Origin: G965216905 sp965216905
GTDB lineage: Bacteria > Actinomycetota > Acidimicrobiia > Spongiisociales > ZC4RG35
Direction of reading: 5' to 3'
DNA: 64,000 nucleotides
Assembly: GCA_965216905.1 (NCBI GenBank)
Contig: OZ244213.1
Span: 3,038,001-3,102,000, forward strand
Shown in pieces: positions 1 through 6,828 of this stretch. The notes beneath the pieces are model-generated. The model was not told the DNA's origin, did no database searches, and was given only the letters and a program-made list of their open reading frames with translations. Every line of letters starts with the position of its first letter. Positions within the stretch are counted from its first letter, which is position 1. The position numbers were made by a program, and so were the translations under genes.

Positions 1-85
1 ATCCCACGACAACGACACACTCGACGCGGTCACCTCATCCGCCACCAACCCCACCGGCACCGACGGCGCCTCCGTATCCGGCGGA
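1..85. repeat. 85-bp perfect direct repeat, copy 1
   Basis: Identical base for base to 836-920. On the minus strand it encodes the first strands of an FN3 domain (DTEAPSVPVGL...). The two copies show recent duplication of the FN3 module. The window begins inside this repeat, so the edge may be an assembly break. Confidence 0.9.
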
Positions 86-195
86 GGTGGAGGCCCCTCG
101 TCCAACACCGCCACCAGCTCCAAATCAAAACTGATATCCGAACTGGCACTGGAGATCTGATGGATTTCCGCAGCGATCACATTCGTGCCCGCCAT
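1..195 (-). CDS. Partial continuation of the FN3/CBM-type secreted protein, in another frame
   Basis: Read on the minus strand, an open frame of 65 codons runs from 195 to the window edge with no stop. It encodes the end of a jelly-roll-like module (MAGTNVIAAEIHQ...) followed by a proline linker and the start of another fibronectin type III domain. This is the expected continuation of the large gene at 239-2041, whose own frame stops just before it. The reading frame differs from that gene, so the join is broken by a frameshift or by misassembly. The gene must continue beyond the left edge. No separate function is claimed for this fragment. Confidence 0.55.
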   Translation of the reverse strand, partial: MAGTNVIAAEIHQISSASSDISFDLELVAVLDEGPPPPPDTEAPSVPVGLVADEVTASSVSLSWD

Positions 196-249
196 CAGAA
201 GTGAGGGATTTCCGCAGCGATCACATTCGTGCCCGCCATCAGAAGTGAG
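162..249. repeat. 44-bp tandem duplication
   Basis: Two perfect adjacent 44-bp copies (162-205 and 206-249). Because 44 is not a multiple of three, the duplication shifts the reading frame. It lies exactly where the large secreted-protein frame is lost. Confidence 0.9.
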
Positions 250-2041
250 GGTCGAGACCCACGTCACTCCACGCCGACTCGGCAGCACCGGCCACGCCGC
301 CACTGGCCGGGGTGGTGTTGGTGATGGTGCCGGTGGGCATGTTGTTGCGCCAGATCTCGGTGCCGTTCAGGTAGACGACCACCCCGTCGTCGCGGAGCAC
401 CGACAGGTCCAGACTCTGGGCGGTGTTGGCCGCGTTGAAGGTGTGCCGGAAATAGGTGGTGAGCCCGTTGCGGTCGACCACCGTGGCCTCGTCACCATCG
501 CCATACCCCAGCTGGGCCGCTCCCGACGTCCATCCCGAATCGTCGAAACCCGACTGGTTCCAACCGGTCGGTGACGAACCGTCGTCCAGATACCGCCATA
601 CCGACCCCGCCCCCACCAACGTGACCGGACCCGGCGGCGGCTCGGTGGTGGTCACCGTCAGCGGATCCGACTCCCCAGAACCGTTCCCGGCCGCATCGAA
701 CGCCTCCACCGTATAGGTGTAGGCAGTGGAAGCCACCAGCCCACCATTCACAAACGACGTCGACGGAGTCGACCCCACCGCCACCCCGTCCCGGGACACC
801 ACATACTCATCCACCGCCACATTGTCCGTCGACGCATCCCACGACAACGACACACTCGACGCGGTCACCTCATCCGCCACCAACCCCACCGGCACCGACG
901 GCGCCTCCGTATCCGGCGGACCCTGGGGGGTATTGAGAACTGCGATTCCTCGGGTGAATCTCCCGGAGAAGTTGTTGAACTGGCCTCCCACCGCCAGCGT
1001 TTGGGAAGTGGCGTCCAGCGCCCAAACCCCGTAGAACGAATCGATCACCGGGCGAAAGTCGGGCTCGAGCACCCCGGTCTGTGCGTCCGCAGCCAGGAGG
1101 CGGACCGTCTCGTCGCCGGCGAAGCCCTCGTGGAATCCGAAGTAGACGTTGCCCGCGGCGTAGCGGATCGCCTGGACGTCGCCCATCGCCTGCTGCGACC
1201 AGATGCGGGCCGCCGATGTCGTCGAGTAGGCCGTGACCCGGTTCTGAACCCCGGCCACCCCGGCGAACACTTGGGAGGCGTCGGGCAGAATGTCCATGGC
1301 GATGACCTGCACTCCGATGTCGGTGTACTTCGGACCGACCACCCCGCCGGTTGTCGGGTTCAGTTCGGAGAGGTAGCGATGGGTCACCCCGTCGAGGCTG
1401 GTGAAGGCGCCGCCTGCAAACAGTCGGGAGCCGTCGGCGGTGGCCGAGATGGCCCGGACGGTCCCATCCGGGTTTGGACGGAATCCCGTGCGGATCGATC
1501 CGCTGGCCGCATCGAGCGCCGCCAGCTTGGGGAATGACTGGCCTTCGATCTTCCCGAAGGCACCACCGACGTAGAGGGTGTCTCCCGCCAACTCCAGGGC
1601 ATAGACCGAAGCGGAGGGGGAGGCGTCGAAAGAGGTATGGACGGTTCCCGTCGTGGCGTCCACTGCTGCCAGCCGACCGCGGCTCTGACCGTTGATGGTT
1701 CCAAACGAACCGCCGATCAGGATTCTGCTCGCATAGGACTCGATGGCGCGCACCGTGCCGTCGGTGTCTGCCCGGAACGGCAGGAGATCCCCGGTCGTCC
1801 GGCTGATGGCAGCCATGTTTCGTCGTTCGAGGCGGGTCCCACCGTCCGGCGACACCATCTCGGAGAACGAGCCGCCCAAATACACGACATCGCCCCGGAT
1901 GTGAACGGCGTACACCGTTCCGTTGGTTCGCCACGACACCAGCGGGTCGGTCGGATAGGGAACGGGATCGGCCGTCGCCATGCCGGCGGGCACCAACAGC
2001 ATCGAGACGACGACCAGGATCGTCGACAGCCGGACGACCAT
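239..2041 (-). CDS. Secreted beta-propeller protein with FN3 and jelly-roll modules, 3' end frameshifted
   Basis: The product is about 600 residues with a Sec signal peptide (MVVRLSTILVVV..., cleavage near ATA-DP). I chose the ATG at 2041, which opens directly on the signal peptide, over the longer frame beginning at 2104. Residues about 25-370 hold repeated blades of the type GGSFGTINGQSRGRLAAVD, typical of DUF5122/delta-60 beta-propellers. A fibronectin type III domain follows at about 375-460 and a carbohydrate-binding-like jelly roll at about 470-600. The last domain stops early at SDVGLDPHF. Family members normally continue with a serine and then the strand now found in another frame at 1-195, so the gene is probably frameshifted by one base here and again by the 44-bp duplication. 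The role is likely extracellular binding or adhesion; the ligand is unknown. It is transcribed divergently from the small gene at 2242. Confidence 0.75.
   Translation of the reverse strand: MVVRLSTILVVVSMLLVPAGMATADPVPYPTDPLVSWRTNGTVYAVHIRGDVVYLGGSFSEMVSPDGGTRLERRNMAAISRTTGDLLPFRADTDGTVRAIESYASRILIGGSFGTINGQSRGRLAAVDATTGTVHTSFDASPSASVYALELAGDTLYVGGAFGKIEGQSFPKLAALDAASGSIRTGFRPNPDGTVRAISATADGSRLFAGGAFTSLDGVTHRYLSELNPTTGGVVGPKYTDIGVQVIAMDILPDASQVFAGVAGVQNRVTAYSTTSAARIWSQQAMGDVQAIRYAAGNVYFGFHEGFAGDETVRLLAADAQTGVLEPDFRPVIDSFYGVWALDATSQTLAVGGQFNNFSGRFTRGIAVLNTPQGPPDTEAPSVPVGLVADEVTASSVSLSWDASTDNVAVDEYVVSRDGVAVGSTPSTSFVNGGLVASTAYTYTVEAFDAAGNGSGESDPLTVTTTEPPPGPVTLVGAGSVWRYLDDGSSPTGWNQSGFDDSGWTSGAAQLGYGDGDEATVVDRNGLTTYFRHTFNAANTAQSLDLSVLRDDGVVVYLNGTEIWRNNMPTGTITNTTPASGGVAGAAESAWSDVGLDPHF
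836..920. repeat. 85-bp perfect direct repeat, copy 2
   Basis: Second copy of 1-85, inside the FN3 domain of the gene at 239-2041. It marks the boundary of a duplicated module. Confidence 0.9.
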
Positions 2042-2241
2042 GCCCGTCCGAACTCGTCGATCACGCGCCTTGTATTGCCCCCACATCGGACTCGCCACTC
2101 CCACGACTCGCCGTCACACTCCCACACCGGTGTACCCGGCTCCGACCCTATACAATCACAGATTCAGATCGGTGTGTTGTCGAACCCATCCCGGCGCCGG
2201 TGCATGATGTGTGCTTCCTGCCAACCACTAGCATCCGCTCC

Positions 2242-2424
2242 ATGTTCGGGCCGCTGAATGGAGTTCGTACCGCCTTGGTGATCGCGGCGGCGTTGGCGGG
2301 GCTGGCGGCGGCCGCGTTCGGCGAGTGGATCATGGCCGGCATGTTGGCGCTGGGTGTCACCCTCCACGGGCTCGGCTGGCTGTACCTCTATCGACGCCAC
2401 ACCGAGAAGCCCCGCACCGGCTGA
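2242..2424 (+). CDS. Small two-helix membrane protein
   Basis: The product is 60 residues from the ATG at 2242; a longer frame starts at 2200. Two hydrophobic segments (about residues 9-24 and 28-46) are followed by a basic tail ending RRHTEKPRTG, which suggests an inner-membrane protein with a cytoplasmic C-terminus. It lies 45 bp upstream of lysA on the same strand and may share its transcript. I recognise no family. The hydrophobic pattern and position support a real gene, but there is no decisive motif. Confidence 0.5.
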   Translation: MFGPLNGVRTALVIAAALAGLAAAAFGEWIMAGMLALGVTLHGLGWLYLYRRHTEKPRTG

Positions 2425-2469
2425 CGGGTCCTCACCGTCCGGTCGACCGCCGGCGTAGGATCGCCGACC

Positions 2470-3756
2470 ATGTCTTCGCTGCCCCTGCTTCTCCTTCCCG
2501 ACACTTCGAGCGTCGAACCCGACGGAGAACTGGCCATCGGTGGCTGCCGTGTCTCCGATCTGGCAGGTGCGTTCGGGACCCCGCTGTTCGTCTACGACGC
2601 CGCCCACATCCGGCGGCGGGCGGCAGCGGTCGTGCAGGCGTTCGGAGACGGAGCGATCTATGCGTCGAAGGCGTTCCTGTGTCGTGCGATGGCCCGATTG
2701 GTGCACAACCAAAGGATGCGGCTCGACGTCGCCAGCGGCGGTGAGCTGCACACCGTCCTATCGGCCGGCGTCCCGGCCAACCGGCTCGTGTTCCACGGAA
2801 ACAACAAGTCCGAGATGGAACTGGTTCTTGCCCTGCGATCGGGCGTCGGCTGCATCGTCGTGGACAGCTTCGACGAGATGACCCGCCTCGAGTTCCTTCA
2901 CCGGCAGGGATATCCGGTTCCGCGGGTCCTGCTCAGGATCACCCCGGGCATCGAAGCGCACACGCACGAGTACACGTCGACCGGCCAGGATGACACCAAG
3001 TTCGGCTTCACCGTGTCGACCGGAGCTGCCGACGAAGCCGTCCGGCGCGCCCTCGCCTCCGACGCCATGGAGCTGATCGGTACCCACGCCCACATCGGCT
3101 CGCAGGTCTTTCGAGTCGAGTCCTTTCGCGAAGCCTTGGGAGTCGTCTGGGAGGCCTCCGCCGCGTACCCCTTGCCGGAGCTCTCCATCGGCGGAGGCCT
3201 GGGGGTGGCGTACGTGGACGGCGAGGAGGCGCCATCGATCGAGACCTGGTCGCAGGTGCTGCTGGACACTGCCGCAGAACTCGGGGTCGATCGGGCGTTG
3301 TCGGTCGAACCTGGTCGGGCGATCGTCGCCGGTGCGGCCATCACCGTCTACACCGTGGGAACCGTCAAGACGATCCCCGAGGTGCGAACGTACGTGGCAG
3401 TCGACGGTGGGATGAGCGACAACCCCAGACCGGTTCTCTACGGATCGGGATACGAGACATTCTCACCGACGGACGTCGGTGCCGAGCGGACGATGCCGAT
3501 CCGGCTCGTCGGCAAGCACTGTGAATCCGGAGACGTGCTGGTCAAGGAGGGCCGGGTGCCGCCGGGGCTCTCACCGGGCGACCTCGTGGCAACCCCGGTA
3601 ACCGGGGCCTACGGCCACTCGATGGGGTCCAATTACAACAAGGTCCTCCGACCTCCGGTGGTCTTTGTCGACGGTGGCAGCGCCCACCTGGCGGTCCGTC
3701 GAGAGACCTTCGAAGACCTCGAGGCCACCGACGTCGATGATGGTTCGATCCAATGA
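2470..3756 (+). CDS. lysA: Diaminopimelate decarboxylase
   Basis: This enzyme decarboxylates meso-diaminopimelate to L-lysine, the last step of lysine synthesis. It is a PLP enzyme of the alanine-racemase-fold (group IV) decarboxylases, cytoplasmic and usually dimeric. At 428 residues it has the family length. The PLP lysine is K67 in YASKAF. The phosphate-binding glycine run SIGGGLG and the EPGRAIVAGA motif follow, and the KHCESGD motif carries the conserved active-site cysteine. The start ATG at 2470 opens on the normal N-terminus. The stop overlaps the next gene by four bases (ATGA), so the two are probably translated together. No thrA or dap gene is adjacent. Confidence 0.95.
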   Translation: MSSLPLLLLPDTSSVEPDGELAIGGCRVSDLAGAFGTPLFVYDAAHIRRRAAAVVQAFGDGAIYASKAFLCRAMARLVHNQRMRLDVASGGELHTVLSAGVPANRLVFHGNNKSEMELVLALRSGVGCIVVDSFDEMTRLEFLHRQGYPVPRVLLRITPGIEAHTHEYTSTGQDDTKFGFTVSTGAADEAVRRALASDAMELIGTHAHIGSQVFRVESFREALGVVWEASAAYPLPELSIGGGLGVAYVDGEEAPSIETWSQVLLDTAAELGVDRALSVEPGRAIVAGAAITVYTVGTVKTIPEVRTYVAVDGGMSDNPRPVLYGSGYETFSPTDVGAERTMPIRLVGKHCESGDVLVKEGRVPPGLSPGDLVATPVTGAYGHSMGSNYNKVLRPPVVFVDGGSAHLAVRRETFEDLEATDVDDGSIQ

Positions 3757-4748
3757 GTGGCACTACGACTCCTCCCTTCCGACCGCGCCTGGACCTGCTG
3801 GGTGGCGCCTTCATCAGGCTGGATCGCCGTCGCCGCAGCGTGTTCCCGGATGGGTGGGGAGATGAGAGCGTCATCCATCGCCTGACGTCGGTCGAGATGG
3901 ACGGTTTCTCCGTCGAGCCGGCGGCGGTCGTGTGGCGTCCGAAGGAGGAACACCGCGGGATCCGGATTCGCAAGGGAACGTATGCGTCTCCGGTTGCGCA
4001 CCTCCTTCCGATTGAGGCGAGAGCAGGATCGGTGGAGTGGTGGAGTCCGCCGGCAGGCGATACGCGAGTGGCGGTCATGCTTCCGGCTTGGAACGACGAA
4101 GGCTTCCTCGAACGCCGAAAGCTGGCCGGCGCAATGGTTGCAAGCGGAATCTCGGTGATGATGCTGGAGGCCCCGTTGTACGGCAGTCGACGGCGCCATG
4201 ACGCGCCACCGCAGCCGATTCGCACGCTGGCGGACTTCATGACCCTCGGATTCGGAACGGTGGCAGAAGGCATCGCCTTGACTCGGGTCGCCGCCGAGGA
4301 AGGGACTCCCGGCCTGACCGGCTACTCGATGGGTGGCAGTCTGGCCGCCCTGGCGGCCGCCATGTCGGCCGATCCCGTGGCGGTCGCTCCGCTCGCGGCG
4401 AGCTACTCCCCGGAAGCGGTGGTCTTTGACGGAATGATCCGCAACGGAGTCGATTGGAAGTCCTTCGAGGGAAGGATCGACACGATGCGGGCAGTACTCG
4501 ACACGGCCTCGACGTTGCACCGGCCTCCCCTCCCCCATCTCGCCACCGCGGTCCTGGTGGCGGCCACCGCCGATGGTTTTGTTCCGCCCGAGGCGAGTGC
4601 GCTCCTCGCCCGGCACTGGGACGCCGAGATTCGCTGGGTGGAGGCCGGCCATGGAACCTTGCTGGCGCGGCACCGGCCAATCCTGGTCCAGGCCGTGGTC
4701 GATTCCTTCACGCGATTCGAGTCCTACCTCGCATCCGGCGCTCCCTAG
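3753..4748 (+). CDS. Alpha/beta hydrolase, ABHD18/DUF2048-like
   Basis: The product is 331 residues with an alpha/beta-hydrolase core. The nucleophile elbow is GYSMGG (S192) and the likely catalytic histidine is in EAGHGT near residue 307. The N-terminal arrangement and the APLYGSRRRHDA stretch resemble the ABHD18 (DUF2048) group, whose substrates are not well known. The start overlaps the lysA stop by four bases, indicating translational coupling. The TAG stop at 4746-4748 lies inside the target site of the IS481-like element, so the insertion left the protein unchanged. Reaction and substrate cannot be inferred from sequence. Confidence 0.8.
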   Translation: MSGTTTPPFRPRLDLLGGAFIRLDRRRRSVFPDGWGDESVIHRLTSVEMDGFSVEPAAVVWRPKEEHRGIRIRKGTYASPVAHLLPIEARAGSVEWWSPPAGDTRVAVMLPAWNDEGFLERRKLAGAMVASGISVMMLEAPLYGSRRRHDAPPQPIRTLADFMTLGFGTVAEGIALTRVAAEEGTPGLTGYSMGGSLAALAAAMSADPVAVAPLAASYSPEAVVFDGMIRNGVDWKSFEGRIDTMRAVLDTASTLHRPPLPHLATAVLVAATADGFVPPEASALLARHWDAEIRWVEAGHGTLLARHRPILVQAVVDSFTRFESYLASGAP

Positions 4749-4749
4749 G
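4744..4749. repeat. Target-site duplication of the IS element, left copy
   Basis: CCTAGG immediately precedes the left inverted repeat and recurs at 5831-5836. This fits the NCTAGN target preference known for IS481. Confidence 0.8.
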
Positions 4750-5722
4750 TGTGGAACGCGGGGAGGTTGTCCCGGATGATGTGGATGGGGGTGGCCCATC
4801 CGAGCGCTCCGTGGGGTCGGTGGTGATTGTAGAAGTGGATGAACCCGTCGTAGGCGTCCGTCCGGTCTTGGTCTGACGTCCAGTCACAGATGTAGGCCCA
4901 TTCCTCCAACAGGATGCGATGGAACCGTTCGATCTTGCCGTTGGTCTGAGGCCGATACGGGCGAGTCTTCTTCACAGTCGTGCCGGTTGCAGCACACGTC
5001 TCGTGCCAGAGGCGGGATCGGTAACAAGACCCGTTGTCGGTGATCACCCGCTCACACGTGATACCCAGGCTCGAGTAGAAGGCGGCGGCTCTGGTCCAGA
5101 ACCCAGCAGCGGTGGTGGCTTGTTCGTCTGGGTGGATCTCGGAGTAGACGATGCGGGTCCGGTCGTCGATGGCCGAATGCAGGTAGGCGTAGCCGGCACC
5201 CGAATGACCTCGGTAGGCGTCGTTGCCCCTGCCGTGCATCCGCCAGCCGCCCCCAGCTGGGATCCGAGCCAGCTTCTTGATGTCAACGTGGATCAACTCG
5301 CCCGGCCGTTCCCGCTGATACCGGCGGACCGGTTCGGTTGCGGTGGCCCGATCACCCCGATCCAGTCTTCCCAGTCCCGCCTGGTTGAGGATGTTCTGGA
5401 CCGTCGAGGCTGCCAGCCCGACCTGGAATGCGATCCAGGCCGCGCCCTTGCGACGCTTCTTCCGCAACCGGATCACCTGCCGACGGATCGACCTGGGGGT
5501 GCGGTTGGGAGACGAATGCGGACGAGACGACCGATCCCGAAGCCCTGCTGGCCCTTCGGCCAGGAACCGGTCTCGCCACTTCCGCACCGTCTTGGCGTCG
5601 ACCTGGAACCGTTCCGCCGTTGCCTCGATCGTCCAATGCCTGACCAGGACACAATCGACCATACGGCGCCGACCCTCCGGCGTGAACGGCGCATTCGGAT
5701 GCTGGCTTCTAGCGTGTGACAC
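4745..5722 (-). CDS. IS481-family DDE transposase
   Basis: About 325 residues. An N-terminal helix-turn-helix region (about 20-60, WTIEATAERFQVDAKTVRKW) is followed by an rve integrase core. The core has acidic residues in IHVDIKK, VITDNGSCY and the NGKIERFHRILLEEW region, and ends with YNHHRPHGALGW. The GTG at 5722 is preferred over the TTG at 5755 because AAGGAGGG lies five bases upstream of it. The TAG stop at 4745-4747 is made by the CTAG of the target site, not by the element itself. The same CTAG read on the plus strand ends the neighbouring hydrolase gene. Confidence 0.92.
   Translation of the reverse strand: MSHARSQHPNAPFTPEGRRRMVDCVLVRHWTIEATAERFQVDAKTVRKWRDRFLAEGPAGLRDRSSRPHSSPNRTPRSIRRQVIRLRKKRRKGAAWIAFQVGLAASTVQNILNQAGLGRLDRGDRATATEPVRRYQRERPGELIHVDIKKLARIPAGGGWRMHGRGNDAYRGHSGAGYAYLHSAIDDRTRIVYSEIHPDEQATTAAGFWTRAAAFYSSLGITCERVITDNGSCYRSRLWHETCAATGTTVKKTRPYRPQTNGKIERFHRILLEEWAYICDWTSDQDRTDAYDGFIHFYNHHRPHGALGWATPIHIIRDNLPAFHT
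4750..4770. repeat. Left terminal inverted repeat of the IS element
   Basis: Begins TGTGG and ends in CGGGGAGGTTGT, the block shared with the other end. It lies over the last codons of the transposase gene. Confidence 0.8.
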
Positions 5723-5809
5723 GAGCCCTCCTTGCTGAGATGTGAGTCGTTTCAACCCACAGTCTCGCTCGGAGGGCTCACCTCATCCGTTCACACCATC
5801 CCGCCAAGA

Positions 5810-5830
5810 ACAACCTCCCCGGTCGTCACA
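5810..5830. repeat. Right terminal inverted repeat of the IS element
   Basis: Reverse complement begins TGTGACGACCGGGGAGGTTG and matches the left end at 16 of 21 positions. It lies about 90 bp upstream of the transposase start. Confidence 0.8.
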
Positions 5831-5836
5831 CCTAGG
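5831..5836. repeat. Target-site duplication of the IS element, right copy
   Basis: CCTAGG, identical to 4744-4749. Between here and 6007 (about 170 bp) I see no gene. Confidence 0.8.
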
Positions 5837-6010
5837 AAACCGGGGTTCGGACGCACCCCAGGCGGCCTGCGGACGGCGGCCCGGCGGTCGGTATGGACAT
5901 GGGTTGCCTGGCGGCGACCGGCTCACTTCAACCGCTTGAAGGGTGCGCACGGCGCAGAAACCCGGTCACCGTTCCCGGACTGTCGAGCGTTCGCTTCCTA
6001 GACTTCGGTG

Positions 6011-6802
6011 ATGCGTCGCATCGTCGAATGGGCCACAACCGCGATCACCTTGACGTTGTTCGGTGTCACCCTGCTCGCCTTCGACATTGCCGGACGGGTG
6101 GTCCGTCCGTTCTCATTGCGTGCATTCGAGTTCGTGATGGCCGCCCTCCAGAGAACGCTGGCCGAGTTGTTCCGGCTGTCGGGAACGACCATCGACGTCG
6201 AACGCCACCCCTCGATCCGGCCCCGGACCGGATACGTCATCATCTCGAATCATCAGAGCCTGCTCGACATCGCCATGATCGGTGGCTGGCTCTTCACCAA
6301 CTTCCCCAAGTACGTGGCCAAGGCGGAGTTGGGCAAGTGGATCCCCAGCATCTCCCTGAACCTGAAGCACGGTGGGAACGCCCTGATCGAACGAACCGAC
6401 CGCGGACAGGCGGTCACGGCGATCACCGAGATGGCCGCGGTAGCCCAGGAACGCAACGTCAGCGTGGTCATCTTCCCCGAGGGGACGCGGTCGGGAGGGT
6501 CGGAACTGAAGCCCTTCAAGCGGGCCGGTTCCATTGCGCTGCTCGAGACGGCGGATCGGCTGCCCGTGATCCCCACGGTCATCGATGGATCTTGGCGGCT
6601 CCACCGGATGACGCCGATCCGCTTCGGTTCCCGGGTGCGTATCCGGTTCGGGGAGCCGATGTTGCGTTCCGCCGGCGATGCCGAACAGATGCTCGAACGG
6701 GCGCGGTCGTTCATTACTTCGACCCTTGCGGAGTGGAGCGAGGACCGCGAGCAAGTCGAACTCCTGAGCCAGGACTCACAACCGGCCGAGGACGATCGGT
6801 AG
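6011..6802 (+). CDS. 1-acyl-sn-glycerol-3-phosphate acyltransferase (PlsC family)
   Basis: Transfers an acyl chain to lysophosphatidic acid or a related acceptor in membrane lipid synthesis. The product is about 263 residues. A hydrophobic N-terminal segment (about 10-30) anchors it to the membrane. The acyltransferase motif NHQSLLD (HX4D) is at about residue 80, and the substrate motif FPEGTRSGGS at about 155. A GTG at 6008 directly precedes the chosen ATG and could also start it. No clear ribosome site is visible. It is followed on the same strand by the Rieske-TPP gene after 26 bp. Confidence 0.88.
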   Translation: MRRIVEWATTAITLTLFGVTLLAFDIAGRVVRPFSLRAFEFVMAALQRTLAELFRLSGTTIDVERHPSIRPRTGYVIISNHQSLLDIAMIGGWLFTNFPKYVAKAELGKWIPSISLNLKHGGNALIERTDRGQAVTAITEMAAVAQERNVSVVIFPEGTRSGGSELKPFKRAGSIALLETADRLPVIPTVIDGSWRLHRMTPIRFGSRVRIRFGEPMLRSAGDAEQMLERARSFITSTLAEWSEDREQVELLSQDSQPAEDDR

Positions 6803-6828
6803 TAGGAACCTCGAAGTAGATTCGATCC

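Larger units (their letters stand above)
4750..5830 (-). mobile_element. IS481-family insertion sequence, 1081 bp, apparently intact
   Basis: The element is bounded by imperfect terminal inverted repeats, 4750-4770 (TGTGGAACGCGGGGAGGTTG...) and 5810-5830 reversed (TGTGACGACCGGGGAGGTTG...), with 16 of 21 positions matching. CCTAGG is duplicated on both sides. It holds one transposase gene with no visible disruption, so it could be active. It sits directly behind the alpha/beta hydrolase gene and changes nothing upstream of the stop codon. The perfect flanking duplication suggests a recent insertion. Confidence 0.88.
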
